Assembly: GCA_963457665.1 (NCBI GenBank)
Contig: OY735209.1
Span: 58,725,019-58,789,018, forward strand
Length of the DNA: 64,000 nt
Reading direction: 5' to 3'
Source of the DNA: Thysanoteuthis rhombus
Lineage: Eukaryota > Mollusca > Cephalopoda > Oegopsida > Thysanoteuthidae
How positions within the stretch are numbered: position 1 is the stretch's first letter; every line of letters starts with the position of its first letter. A program made the position numbers and the translations under genes. Under the pieces are notes generated by a model. That model was not told the origin of the DNA. It searched no databases and saw nothing but the letters and a program-made list of their open reading frames with translations. Of the stretch, positions 35,366 to 47,734 are shown piece by piece.

Positions 35366-35545
35366 AGGAAACCCTCTATTAACTTAATCAAATTTGGGGA
35401 ATATGATTTTTGAAACCATTTTTCTAAAGTCATGATACTTGTAATTTTTTCTTTTTTCTTTTTAAATCATTTGAAAAAATTTTTTCGTTAATTCAATATA
35501 AAATATTAGCATGTTAATTGGAATCACAGTAATTGGGGGATTCCA
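35366..35545. mobile_element. Possible small MITE with imperfect inverted ends
   Basis: The left end CAGGAAACCCTCTATTAACT and the reverse complement of the right end, CTGGAATCCCCCAATTACTG, agree at most positions, as do the next bases inward. Length is about 180 bp. No clear target duplication is visible. A pogo-like MITE is possible, but chance similarity of AT-rich ends is not excluded. Confidence 0.3.
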
Positions 35546-36653
35546 GTTCACACTATCTGAGGAATGTCAGACATGGAGGATGTAGAAAGGTGTTCTAATT
35601 TTAGAGAAAGTAGAGAATTTAGTCAATTTGATATTTTCATCTTGGCAAATTTCAGGTCAGTTTTATATGAAAGGTGAAAAGGAGAAGCATTTTGATTGTA
35701 GTAATAATTTTCATGTTGTCTGGTTGATGCTGATGATCTTTCCTTCAATCAGTTAGTCAGTCAGTCAGTCAGTCTGGCAGAAACATCAAGTGGTGGAGAA
35801 AGTATAAATTTCAAGTGAAGGTGATTACTTCGACTTCTCTTCCTCTCTGTTGAATATCCTTTTACTAAGATACCAATGTGACAATTTTGATGTGAAAGGA
35901 AATAAGTAAAAAATGCGATTATAACAAAAATTTCTTGTGTCAAGATGTTAGAATTTCTTGTTGGGTGGTCTCAATTATAGAAAGATATGAAGAATCTTGT
36001 TCTTAGAAATCTAATTCAGTGTCCAAGTATTGAAATTTGAAGTATTCTGTTTTTCGGGTACTGAAAGTTGATAGATTTTGATATTTATTTCAAACTAACT
36101 CAGAAAACATATTTTAAAATATTTTAATGAATTTAATAGAACTTTTCTGTGATGGAACGTAAAAATTTTGCATCTTCTAAGACATCCTCATTTTCACTTG
36201 TATATTAAATGTTAGAATCTCTTTTTTTTTTCTTTTTTTGTCGTGTGTGAAAATGTTGCATCCTGCAGAGTGGGCATTTTTTTTGTGTGGGCTTTTTTGT
36301 TGTTGTTTTTTGAGAATTTTAATATGGGCTTCTTTCATGTGAACACTCCTTCCCATGTGTATAGGATTTGTTGAGTCATTCAAAAAAATAGACCAAAGAA
36401 AAGGTGTCTGTAATTATTTCTATCTACTTGACAACACTGTCGATAAACATCACACCATGTGTTGCTCGCTCAGCCAAATGTTGGTTATTTACAACATGAG
36501 TTGAGTGGACCTGCATCTTTATTATCCGTTTTGGGGAAGGTGGAATTAACAATGTCTGCAACATCCAGCTCAGAACGTTTGTAACACATTTGTAACGTTT
36601 GTAACCTGGCAGTGATATAGCAACACAGGTGCTGCAGCTTGATGAAAGTTGCC
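35546..36653. other. No gene seen
   Basis: A short (GTCA)n run near 35755-35775 and poly(T) near 36222-36239. No exon is supported. Confidence 0.45.
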
Positions 36654-37185
36654 ACCATCATCATCAGTCTTTCAAAGTCTGTCATTGGACATAGACCTTC
36701 CCTAGGATTTGCCATATTTCTCTATTATGGGCGTTGTGGAGCCAGTATTTTCTGAATTTGTCTTGTTCATCTCTCCATATTTTGTCGGCTTTGGTTTCAT
36801 TTGTGGTCTCTGGGGATCTATGTTGTGATGTCCAACGGTTGTCTTTCATTCTCGCAACATGACCAGCCCATTGCCATTTGAGTTTTCTAAGAGGTTCTGT
36901 GATGGCTTGGACCCCCGTTTTTTTCCTGATATACTGTGCTATCTTGTGATCACTCCATGTGAGGTTGAGCATGATTCTCTCATGTCCACGCTGCATGCCT
37001 CTCAGTTTGCAGGTCTGTCTCTTGGTTAGATTCCATGTTTCAAGTGACTATTAGGAGGATGCATAGGTTGTATACTCTTCTTTTTTAGTATTATTGGGAT
37101 CGTCTTGTTTTCGAAGGTTGAGTTTGCTCTTCCAAAGGCTTGTCATCCTAGAGTGATTCTCTGCTTGATTTCTTCTTTTATTGTG
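36654..37185 (-). mobile_element. RTE-like retrotransposon 3' fragment
   Basis: On the minus strand the sequence translates to EACSVDMRESC, KIAQYIRKKTGVQAI, KLKWQWAGHVARMKDNRWTS, KIWRDEQDKFRKYWLHNAHN and REIWQILGKVYVQ, with a CATCATCATC (GATGATGATG) tail at the low-coordinate end. A 104-codon frame is still open at 36682-36996, longer than in most copies here. Upstream parts match 51960-52250 of the longest copy with frameshifts. It is 5'-truncated near 37185. Confidence 0.85.
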
Positions 37186-37938
37186 GGTTTCCTCTCATTC
37201 ACCAACTAGGCCCAATCACCACTCACCTTTCTACCCATGATTCTTCAAACTTTTTCGATCATGACCCAGTTTAATTTTATGCAATAACCTCTCTAATTCA
37301 CTGACATATGATTAATGGTCCATTTTATCTCTGGGTTATGGCATAGACTCAATATCACTTAAAAAGAAAAAAGAGACCCTTTCTTGATCTTGAAGTTCAA
37401 AAACTACAAAACTTCATCTTTGTTTTGAAGGTGAAGATGAATGGAATGAACTGGCCGTACTGTATGCACATAAATCTTGTTTTACCTACCATTCCTCCCT
37501 TCATCCTCTCATCAAACCTCTGTTGTCATTTCCAAAGTAGATATTACTGTTATGATTTGATACTTTTAATAGATAAGTTACCGATGGAAAAGGTTGTCAT
37601 AACTTCAAATTTTAATTATTTCATTGTCACCTATATTTTTTTTATTTACTCTTTATTTATTCATCTATTACTTGTGAATCTGCGACCCAGTCAAGGATCA
37701 GGACCTGTACCTTGAAGAACCTTATTTCTTCTCAACTTCAGATGTTTGAATAATGGTTATGTGAATCAGCTTAAATAAATTGTTTACTTCTACATGACCC
37801 CTATAAGAATCAGTGTGCTTTGAGTAAGTAGACTCGGAATGTTGGTCATTAAAGTAAAGTGTATAAGAACCAACTTATGAATAAACTTGCCTGGTCCAAA
37901 TGACCACTATGTACCATGTCAATGTGTCATGAAAAATA

Positions 37939-38004
<66 letters not shown>

Positions 38005-38995
38005 ATACCTAACTTTTGATATGTACAAGATGCTATCCAAAAGTGATTTGAACAGCACTCTAAAAAAACGTCATATATCGTTATCTTTTATGAACCATAC
38101 CCTGCGAAGAAGATTACTACGAAGATGATAGTGAAAGCTATATGCTACGATGAGTATTGTTTTTTTCCTCTTTCTTTCCAGGGTCAAACTTATTGAATTT
38201 TGGGGTAGCACCTCATATATAAAGTCTGAGTTTCTATCTTTAAATTTTATTCAGTAATATACGACCATTATATTGGTCTTGATACTCTAAAAAATCACCT
38301 TTTATTTCATTTTTTTTTTTTTTGTGTGTAAGCATCTTTCTTTTATACTGTCAATATCATCATTCTCTTCCTACTTCCTTATCAATTTGCCTGTTGGCGT
38401 GTTTTTAAGTCTTTATTTATCAATGTTGAATCTATACAGCCTACACTCCATCTATCATCCAATAATGATCCTATCTATCATATGATTTTGATTTAGAAGT
38501 TCTTCAAAATGAGAAAACTGTTTTGCTTTTTGACTCGATCAAAGCTTGAGAAAGTTTGGTGTTCGGCGAACATGAATGACAGCTTACCTATCTGGAAATA
38601 TCAAATAGATTCTTGATAGTAACAAATCACAGATCTGTGTGAGATAGACCTATAAAAGCCAATGTCACCTTTTTTTCTCCATTCTAAAGGAAACTTATAT
38701 GAAAATAAGGAAACCTTGTCATGATTAAGACGTCCAATCTGGAGGGGAGCACACCAGTAGTGTATCTGTTACACAACCGTCTTGCTGTGTGAACATTGGG
38801 TAGGATTTGCTTGGAAATATTAAGTCAAGTTTTATTAGTTTTTTTTTTTAAATGTTGATAATTATTTGTATTCATCACTTACAATTCTTCCAATGATGTG
38901 CAAGAGGGAGCTATTTGTACATCGGCGTTTGTAGATATGACAGGGAAAGTTTTTTTCAAAAAGATATCCATTTTTGACCATTTGTTTTTTCATTT
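37186..38995. other. No gene seen; one (TA)n tract
   Basis: A (TA)29 microsatellite at 37941-37998 is the only clear feature. The frame at 37425-37715 is AT-driven, with no family. Confidence 0.5.
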
Positions 38996-39003
38996 TGAAT
39001 CTT

Positions 39004-39900
39004 TTAATAGCTAACATAAGCATCCTGTATTCGTCTCAACTTATACGGACTGTATACTATGAAGTTTACATCCATATCTTCTAATATTTGTAGACCTTTG
39101 GTAAAACAAGCAAAAGCCTTTGCCAATTCTTTTGTTATGAACTTCTTTGGCTTTTTTCCTATAACTTCTGCTTCCTGTGTCGATGCATTGTTCCTTTTAG
39201 TTTCCTTCTGTACACTCAACTCCTCATTTGTAAGTTCTCCAGCCTTAAAACTGACAAACTGATGAATATCTTCCTCCTTAATTTCTAATTGTATCTACTT
39301 GCCAAACAATAATATCTTAATAATTTTCCCAACAGCAGAACCTTTTTTCCTTTTTCAAAGCCTTCAAGTTTTCAGATGTCTTCAATACTTTCTTCCAAAT
39401 GCCATTTGTACATAGTTTTGTTATTCTTGCCCATACTGCTGCAATGTTTTTGATAACATTCAGGGTGTTGAATTCTTTCCAAAATTCTTTGAGCATCTTA
39501 CTGTATTCAGTTACTTGAACACCCCGTGCCAACGTGTTGCGTAGATGCTTTGAACACAGTCACTGTACCCTGATCCATAGGTTGAATAAGTGTGATTATG
39601 TTTATTGGCAAAAACACCACTTGCATCAGGATGCAAATCATGAAGATTCTGTGTATTCCGTCAAGCATTGTCGAGAATAAGTAGACTCTTGAAAGGAATT
39701 TTGTTTAGCCAAAAATATTCTTTCATTTGGGGGATAAAACAGTTCAGAAACCTCTCTTCAAATGATATTATTGTCATTCAAGCGTTATTGTTATGACGAT
39801 AATAAGACTGGAAGCATATGCTTGCTTACAGTCTTAGATGCTTTGGGGTTCTTAGAGTGGTGGTAAACCATGAAAAATTTCAGCTTAAATCAGAGACGAC
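39004..39900 (-). mobile_element. Tigger/pogo DDE transposase remnant
   Basis: Reading the minus strand from about 39880 downward: VYHHSKNPKASKTVSKHM, then PFKSLLILDNA near 39675, then VVFLPINIITLIQPMDQGTV near 39600, then EYSKMLKEFWKEFNTLN near 39500 and a charged tail to 39004. LLILDNA and LIQPMDQG are the hallmarks of the pogo/Tigger DDE domain, with the second catalytic Asp in LDNA. Several frameshifts and stops break the gene. The plus-strand frames at 39059 and 40017 are shadows. More diverged N-terminal sequence may extend to about 40170. No TIRs were found. Confidence 0.8.
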
Positions 39901-40239
39901 ATTCCCATCTAGAAGTTGCATCACAATCTCTGAATGATTTGCCTCTTGAGGAATGTACATATGTATAGGTTTACTTTTTCTGTGTAAACTTTTTGTTTCT
40001 ACACTGAATATTTGTTTTGCTAAAAGTTTTTTCTCCCACAATGATCTCCCCAGAATGCTTTGACAGCTTCAACGCAGACACTTGCAGTTTCACAACAAAT
40101 GCTAACATTAAGGAAATTATGGTGCCTTTTAAAGTGTTGAAACCATTTGTGCGTTACAGTAACAGTTTGGATATGGTTTTAAGTCCAGTGCTTTCAGGGT
40201 GTTGAACCAGTGTCTTGCTTTTGCTTGTACGGTTAATTA

Positions 40240-40480
40240 GCGTATTTACCTGTAACAAGGAAGTTGAAGAGGTATATGTATTTGGTCACATCTTTTCATC
40301 TGTCCATCCTTTTTCTGTTTGTCCACACAATAACTCAAAGAGTACTGGATGGATTTCAATGAAATCGTGTGGAAAAGAAGGAAATGGTTGGGAAGAAATG
40401 GTTACATTTTGGGATGGATCCAGGATTATTTTTTTGATCGAGATATTTTTTTGTTTTTGTCAAAGCATCTTATGAGAGGG
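40240..40480 (+). repeat. Dispersed repeat 'GGATGGATCCAGG', copy 3
   Basis: GGTATATGTATTTGGTCACA, ACTGGATGGATTTCAATGAA and TTTTGGGATGGATCCAGGAT follow the block order of 3335-3610. It is probably the cleanest copy of the middle part. A GGTAGAGGTATTCACCCTCT block near 41232 may be a displaced 3' end. Confidence 0.55.
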
Positions 40481-42229
40481 AAAAAATGAAACTTGCTTTT
40501 TTAAAGGTTTTAAAAATTGGTCTTACAAGCATGCACACACACACACACTGTTTACTTAATTATATGTAACAAGTTTTGTCTCTTAGATTTTTTTTCTTTA
40601 TAGTCGTATTGTTGCTCTATTCACTGAGTGCATCCTCTCCTAAGGCACTTGATACTTGAAGAGAGTGGTCAGGGAAAGAGTCGAATTAATACCACCTATG
40701 AAATCTATTTTTCAATGTTCAAATTCTTTTTTAATACTTCTATTGATTTAAAAATCCTAATATTGTATGCTTCGCTGCTTATATTACCTATAAATTGATA
40801 TTTCTTGCTTCTCTCTTATTTCAATATCCCTCACCTTCTATAACGACTACAAAGTAATAAAATGTGTCTATTCTTTTGAGCACTAAATAATTTTAGCTGT
40901 TTATTTTCATTATTGTGCTGATATCTGATCAAAATATCATATGATTTTACTTTTTAACCACAGTTAGCTTAGAATGGAAACAAATCTAAGCACTTTTAGC
41001 CTCAAATCATTTTTCTGTCAAATTTTGACCAGGGTTGTCATTGTGTATTTTTTTTAAACATCCATGTCTGATTTTGAGAATTAATCTCGCAACCCTAGTT
41101 CATAATATCCCCAAAAGTTTTCATTGAATTTCAATGACATTTTTTTTTCAAAGGATGGACAATAGGCTACTGAAGAAAAGATTAGATTTTTGGGTGTATT
41201 CTTGCACAATTATCCTCGTGACAATAGCACTGGTAGAGGTATTCACCCTCTGTAAGCTTCCTAGTTGGTAGGTATATGTTTTTTGTATTTGATCTTCTAT
41301 CCATATGGTAAGTAATCATTCTATATAATCAATTGGCCCAGCCCTTTTCTTTGTGATGGTAGTGGATCTAATGGAAACACATGGCTTGACTGCCTCTCTG
41401 ACTCTTTTATATCGTTTGTGATTGTCAAGATTGTCTCTGAGGAAATGCCAAAATCCGTGTTAATGCCATCACTGATTTCCTGTCCTCATGCTGGGCTATT
41501 ATTGTGAGTTTCTCCTCTAAACTTTCCTTATCTTTTCACCTCAGACCGCAGGTGCACTTGGACATTTTGCAGACAGAAAAAAACTAATTTCAAGACGAAC
41601 TTAGCTTTAGTAGGCAGCCTTGCATTTGAATCAGAGATGAAGCTAGATTGCAAAATTTGTTCCTGCAAGTAACTGTGTCCAATTGGAATTAATTCTGTCT
41701 ATAGCAGATTGAAATTGTTTTAAGGATTAGTTTTGGAAAGTTACCTATCACTGCCATGTCAGTCTGTTCATATTTGCTGGGTATTTTGAATTTTACGAGT
41801 ATGTTAATTGAGTAATAACCGAGCTAAGGAATTCTTTCTCTCACCAGTTCTTGTACTTATCTTGACATGATACCTACAAAAAATAACAATCCCCACAAAA
41901 GTAAAACCTGTTTTCATTTGTGGGGAAGGGACAAATACCTACTTCTAAAATAATGAGAAAGCAGCTTCATTAGTTCTCATCAGTGTTTGAGGATCATCTT
42001 GGTTGGGAATCTAAAAATTCTCTATTTTCGTTTCACTTCATGTCACATACTTGTCAGTTCTGTTCTGTCTTCATTAAGAATACAGATTCTTACCCCAGGC
42101 TTTGAGGTGTAGGCTGAATCAGTTTTGATGCACAAACATATATTTTCTGATTGGTCAGGCATTGTAAAATCTTTTTCTGAAGGTTTGAGCTGTTCACTAC
42201 TTCATCCAAGTTAACTTGTCTTAGCAAGT
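40481..42229. other. No gene seen
   Basis: A short (CA)n near 40535-40548 is present. No exon or recognised mobile element is seen up to the 39-bp array. Confidence 0.45.
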
Positions 42230-43232
42230 CGTCAGTCCAGTACCACAGACGAGATGACTCTTCTTACTATTCAGTCCAGTACCGCAGACGAGATATCTTT
42301 TCTTACTATTCGGTCCAGTACCACGGACAAGATATCTCTTCTTACTATTCAGTCCAGGACCACAGACAAGATATCTCTTCTTACTATTCAGTCCAGTACC
42401 ACGGACAAGATATCTCTTCTTACTATTCAGTCCAGTACCACAGACAAGATATCTCTTCTTACTATTAAGTCCAGTACCACTGACAAGATATCTCTTCTTA
42501 CTATTCAGTCCAGTACCACAGACAAGATATCTCTTCTTACTATTCAGTCCAGTACCACTGACAAGATATCTCTTCTTACTATTCAGTCCAGTACCACAGA
42601 CAAGATATCTCTTCTTACTATTCAGTCCAGTACCACTGACAAGATATCTCTTCTTACTATTCAGTCCAGTACCACAGACAAGATATCTCTTCTTACTATT
42701 CAGTCCAGTACCACAGACAAGATATCTCTTCTTACTATTCAGTCCAGTACCACAGACAAGATATCTCTTCTTACTATTCAGTCCAGTACCACGGACAAGA
42801 TATCTCTTCTTACTATTCAGTCCAGTACCACGGACAAGATATCTCTTCTTACTATTCAGTCCAGTACCACAGACAAGATATCTCTTCTTACTATTCAGTC
42901 CAGTTCCACAGACAAGATATCTCTTCTTACTATTCAGTCCAGTACCACGGACAAGATATCTCTTCTTACTATTCAGTCCAGTACCACAGACAAGATATCT
43001 TTTCTTACTATTCAGTCCAGTTCCACAGACAAGATATCTCTTCTTACTATTCAGTCCAGTTCCACAGACAAGATATCTCTTCTTACTATTCAGTCCAGTA
43101 CCACAGACAAGATATCTCTTCTTACTATTCAGTCTAGTACCACAAACAAGATATCTCTTCTTACTATTCAGTCCAGTACCACGGACAAGATATCTCTTCT
43201 TACTATTCAGTCCAGTGCCGCAGATGAGATAA
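42230..43232. repeat. 39-bp minisatellite, about 25 copies, open on both strands
   Basis: The unit is ATTCAGTCCAGTACCACAGA followed by CAAGATATCTCTTCTTACT, 39 bp. Because 39 is a multiple of three and the unit has no stop in the relevant frames, it gives a 332-codon frame on + (13-residue unit LTIQSSTTDKISL, ATG at 42254) and a 360-codon frame on - (unit GTGLNSKKRYLVC). Copies are highly uniform. The most variable position is the last base of ACA/ACG/ACT. It is silent on + but switches Cys, Arg and Ser on -. Every unit carries GATATC. There is no splice, promoter or family evidence for coding, so I call a noncoding minisatellite. Confidence 0.9.
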
Positions 43233-43910
43233 CTCGGCTCATGATAATGTGATATTCTTTCGAATGATGGCAGCATCGCATATTTTCTTTGGTGATATGA
43301 CAACTAATAATGAAATTACTAATCTCATGAATTTTCCATGAAAAAAACCTGGAACAGGAGTTACAAGTTGAGGAAAAATATATTTGGCAGCAAGCAGGTT
43401 AAAGAAAATGTTCCAACTAGGATATCTTTTGATAACGTTATTTGTTATTGGAAACCATGAAAATTGTTTATACATAAAGGTTCATTCTTTCCTACACACC
43501 AAAATAACCTTAGAAATATTTTTTTTGTGAATGTGTGGGGTGCTTCTCGTGGATGTGGGTCGATGCCAGGGTCTTCCATCTTAGAATGTGCCAGTGGCTA
43601 CATTGTTGTCTGCTCTCCTCTTGAGATTACTGAGATAACAACTTGTGTAGTATTTTCTGTAGAAGGGCCAGAACACAATATGTCTACATACTTATGAAAG
43701 CAATAAAAGCATAGAAGAAAATACTACTGCAAAACAATTAACTCGATGTTCACAATATCCTATTCTCTGCATTTTCTCTGAGTTATGCTGGTGTAGATAG
43801 TTGTATTGAATTTTAGCCTATGAGCCGGCATTCAAGTCTCAAACAAGTTTCTCTATTCTTTCTTTTCTTTTTCTTTCCTTTCGAATTGCTTCTATTTAAG
43901 TCGATTCATG
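43233..43910. other. No gene seen
   Basis: Short frames (43239-43475 on -, 43464-43697 on +) show no family features. Confidence 0.45.
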
Positions 43911-44030
43911 GGCACCTTGTCATAGTGTAATGGTTAGCAAACCAGTCTAGCAGATCATTGCTACTGAGGAGCGAGTTTGATACTCACTGGTGCCCCTGGC
44001 CTTTGGCCTTGTGCCAAATCAATATCCATT
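43911..44030 (+). repeat. tRNA-headed SINE-like unit
   Basis: TAGTGTAATGGTTAGCAAAC is box A-like, and GAGCGAGTTTGATACTCACT is box B-like at normal tRNA spacing. GGCACC near the start and GGTGCC after box B could pair like an acceptor stem. It is the same type as 10432. It is too diverged in the anticodon arm to be a working tRNA gene. Confidence 0.6.
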
Positions 44031-44320
44031 TGGGAGAAATAACATAATAAAATAATTCAATTCTTATTTTGAAATCTTGAACACTCTTGATTTACCAAGT
44101 TTAGCTTATAAATAAGGCCAAATGTTGGGAAATTGGGGTTAAGGAAGATTGTATTTAGCTAATCTTTAAACTGGAGTGACCATGCCTGCTTAGAAAATCA
44201 GCACTTGAAATTCTTACTTTTATCTAGGGTGATACCAGTTGGAATAATGTAAATATTTCAGCCACATTCTTGAATTCTTCTTGCCGATTTAATCATGAAA
44301 AAAAAAAATCCTTTTCAATT

Positions 44321-44508
44321 ATCACGTCTCACAACATGGATCCTCAGAGATCACATAAGAAACTGAGGCTGACAGAACACAAGATGGAGAGATGAACTTG
44401 ACAGATTCAGGAAGTACTGGCTCCGTGATGCCCATGATAGGGAATTGTGGCGAATTCTGGGGAAGGTCTATGTCCAACGACTGACGTTAAAAGACTGATG
44501 ATGATGAT
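44321..44508 (+). mobile_element. RTE-like retrotransposon 3' fragment
   Basis: It starts at CACGTCTCACAACATGGATC and runs to AAAAGACTGATGATGATGAT. Translated blocks are TRWRDELDRFRKYWLRDAHD and RELWRILGKVYVQ. Strong 5' truncation leaves only about 190 bp. Confidence 0.85.
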
Positions 44509-45609
44509 TTTCTCTCTGGATGCTCCCCCTCTGTGAACTTGCATCCGACTAAGCTTTGATGATTCAAGGACAAATAAAATAACAAAATAACACCATCACT
44601 GCTCTAGTTTGGCTGATACTAAGCAGAGCGATGAATTTGGGACAGATCGTGATTCCCAAATTTTTAGCTAAATCTTTGATTATCCACCACTAAGGTGACA
44701 CTAGAAATGATTTTAAGAAAGTTAGTTTTTGAGGTCGGTCGGGTCAATTTATATCGTATAACTTTGATCTTATGCTAGATTGGTCACTTATGTGTGTATG
44801 CAGCCGGACACTATGTCTTGACTCAAATGATGGCCTATATACAAACTTTTCATTGTTGATTTTAAAAGAGAAAAAAAAAAAGTTGGGGAGACTACTCTGT
44901 AATTAGCATTTGATAGTTATCTCCCTTGAAAAATGTTACAGGCAAGAGATATAGACATATATGTGGCACATTACATAAGCTGATAGTATTAAAGATGCAG
45001 TCAATCGAAATACTTAAATGGCATCCAGCTTGCTAGGTTCAAGACAAATGGAATATAGACAAAATTGAATAAAATTGCCAGCTCTTGATGATTCTTCATC
45101 AATAGAGAAAGAAAAAAAAAGACATTTAGTGCTTTTGAATATATCAAATGTTTCTCATAGAGAATAGTGACTGCTTTAGACCAGAAGGAACTGAAATGTT
45201 AGAGTATCTAAACATTGTGCTTCAATTAGCCAGAAACTTAAGTAGGAGTCTAGAAATAATGAAAAAAAAGGTCCTTCACAAAGGCTTTTTTCATTCTTTG
45301 GAGTTTTTTCAGTGGCTGCCCTAAAAGTTCCTTATCGGAGAGTATTTGGTTTCTGTCAATACATTACTTTTACTTTTAGTCTTTTATCAACATCTTTGTT
45401 CGGAATCCTGTCGTCAGGCTTTAAAAATACTGGTTTCATTACCGTAGTTGTTTCTTTGACCATATCCATAAAATCTTCTACAACTGTTTTGATCAGTTTG
45501 ATCTCCAATCATCTTGAGGTTTCAAATCAATCAACTGAGTATATTCTTCTTGAACTGAAAACACAAAGCACAGTGGAGGGGAAAAAAAATTACATCTCAA
45601 TTTGAGAAT
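44509..45609. other. No gene seen
   Basis: A-rich tracts near 44870 and 45107. The 97-codon frame at 45312-45605 is Ser/Leu-rich, ends at the RTE fragment and has no family I recognise. Confidence 0.4.
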
Positions 45610-45795
45610 GATATCCTCACTTCGAGATCACATGCGCAACCGAGGCCAGCAGAATATAAGATGGAGAGACGAGCTAGACAAGTTCAGAAAGTACTGGCTC
45701 CGCGACGCCCATGATAGAGAAGTGTGGCAAATCTTGGGGAAGGTCTATGTCCAACGACAGACATTAAAAGACTGATGATGATGATGATGATGACG
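45610..45795 (+). mobile_element. RTE-like retrotransposon 3' fragment with (GAT)n tail
   Basis: GAGATCACATGCGCAACCGA to AAAAGACTGATGATGATGAT. Translation gives IRWRDELDKFRKYWLRDAHD and REVWQILGKVYVQRQTLKD. The tail holds at least six GAT units, the typical simple-repeat end of RTE elements. Confidence 0.85.
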
Positions 45796-45889
45796 ACACT
45801 GACTCCAATAAGATAGTCATGTTCAACCAGAAAATTGTAGTAAAATAAATTTTCAATATTCATTCAGATATTTTTAGAAACCATCAACC

Positions 45890-46030
45890 GAAACTGTCAA
45901 CATGGGTTTCTTCAGTTTTTTTAAAGTTGATCCGTTTGGTTGGCTGGTTAAGTATGCATCATGTGTACAAACCACTCCTCGAGAGTTGAAGATTCCAATG
46001 TTTACTCCTTATTATTTCTGGAACCACCTG
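45890..46030 (-). repeat. Interspersed repeat family A, partial minus copy
   Basis: AACTGTCAACATGGGTTTCT, GGTTGGCTGGTTAAGTATGC and GAAGATTCCAATGTTTACTC match the terminal third of the family. Confidence 0.55.
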
Positions 46031-47369
46031 TTACATTTTTTTCAATGAACATTATTTCAGGAATTCTGCATGTGTAATATTTCTCATATTAACATTCCTA
46101 AGAAATCTCATTTACAACAAAGAACCGTTAGGGGTGCTCTGTACCCTTTATCGAGCTCAGTTAAAGGATGCCAGTAGTTGCTATTGTTGGAATTACACAA
46201 AGCCAAAATACCTAATTTCTCCTCATACCCACATGTCCGACCATTACAAATTTTTGACTGGTATTTTTCATCTTAATTTTAGTTACTTTACTTAACATTA
46301 CTCAGATTGTTATCGGAAATAAAGAATAAACCCTTGACGAACTCGTGTTTCTCAGGATAAATGTAAACTGTGATCCCTATCATAAGTATGTGAAACAGGA
46401 CGAAAAAGAAGGCAAGTGGTTTGTTCTGCCGAATTCAGAGCAGTCCCTTCCCTCTCTCTTGCAGTAGGAATCATATTTCTATAAAGGTATGTTTTGATTT
46501 TTTTTTTGTTTGTTTTTTCGAAATGATAATATCAATTTTGATGAGGCTCTGGCAGAATTATCTTTTGGGACACAGTGCTGGAAATGACAATTTTTAATTA
46601 AAACATGGTGACTATTGGGTATTTAAGATTTCGTTGTTAGATGGTATTAGGAGCTTTTAATTCTAACCGATTTCTTTTAACTAACTTCATTTTGAAAGAT
46701 CGTTTGATGATTGTATTATGTACTGCTTTCATATGCATTTTTAAAAAATATGTAAAGATTGGCAAATGTTTGTTTAATGATTCTAATATTGAAGACGGAA
46801 GAAAGTAAGCAACATTCCTGGCATAGTTTTATTTTTATTCTAAGAAGGGTAAAAATACAACTCAGACTTTAAAAAATATGTGCAATTTATGGAGAAGGTA
46901 CCATGGATAATCAAATGTGACGAAAGCTGTGGCGTATGGTGCTTCGTATCTCTACCATGCTCCATGCTATGGATGCACAAAATATCTTTGTGTCTGTAAG
47001 AAGCAATGGACAGTAAATGCCTTTTTGTTGTAATGTATTGAGATGGTCCCGATAGTAAAGTTTCACACCCTTGTTCATTTGATGTTACAAATGGTGACCA
47101 AATAAAAAGAAATATGAGAATGAAAAATCTTTTAGTGGTAAAATCTTTTTGAATCCCTGTAATTTTTGAACAGGTCATCTGATCAGTGTCAAAAGAAGCT
47201 TTCAGGGATTTATTCAAAAAAAGAAAAAAATAATAATTCAAAATTTCTCTCATGTTTTACTATGCATCTGCTGGTGACAGGAATTTTAAAATTCTGTACC
47301 ACAAAAAGACTTGCCATTAATTCTCTTATTTCTTTTTATTTGTTTACCGTTTGTTACATAACTAAGATA
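46031..47369. other. No supported gene; possible mariner trace
   Basis: On the minus strand near 46930-46965, GAGATACGAAGCACCATACG resembles GAGATACAAAGCACCGTATA on the plus strand at 47408. The 137-codon frame at 46840-47253 crosses it. This may be a small inverted piece of the same element. Nothing else is recognised. Confidence 0.35.
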
Positions 47370-47590
47370 TTTCTGCATTCTTGTGCAACGTGGCAGAGAG
47401 CATACCAGAGATACAAAGCACCGTATACCACTGGTCAAAAATGGTTTGCTGGATTTTTCTCTGAAAAATCGTCTATGGTTGGGTAGACCATTTGAGGTTG
47501 ATAGCAATTTAATCAAGAGATTACTTGGGAATAATCTACATCATGTGATGTGGGAGGATAGCATTGAAATTCATTTTGCACCAACTAGGT
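47370..47590 (+). mobile_element. Probable mariner transposase N-terminal fragment
   Basis: In two adjacent frames the sequence reads TGQKWFAGF and then DFSLKNRLWLGRPFEVDSNL, IKRLL. This fits the mariner pattern of a WF-containing helix, then a short linker and GRP before the second helix-turn-helix. One frameshift separates the parts. No catalytic region follows in this orientation. The next mariner-like piece, at 47735, is on the other strand. Confidence 0.5.
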
Positions 47591-47734
47591 AATGTTAGTT
47601 TCTTTGTGTGATTCTCAAAAATAAAAGCTTCTGGTCTATATTTAGAGGCTTCATTTTTTAAATTGTGGCGGATAATAAAGAGTGGATACTTTACCGTGTG
47701 AAATGCAATAGATGCCAGAAGTTGTAGGAAGAGG

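Noticed and set aside
36177..36383. Lys-rich minus-strand frame as a small basic protein
   Set aside because: It is driven by T-rich tracts on the + strand, with no domain or context.
39059..40205. Plus-strand frames of 62-67 codons
   Set aside because: They are antisense to the Tigger/pogo transposase remnant.
42221..43303. Treating the 332/360-codon frames as a secreted or structural repeat protein gene
   Set aside because: There is no signal peptide, splice context, promoter or known family, and both strands are equally open. Tandem 39-mers explain it. Kept only as a finding.
43911..44030. Functional tRNA gene
   Set aside because: Box A and box B are present, but the arms do not fold into a full cloverleaf and related diverged copies exist. 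It is better explained as a SINE head.
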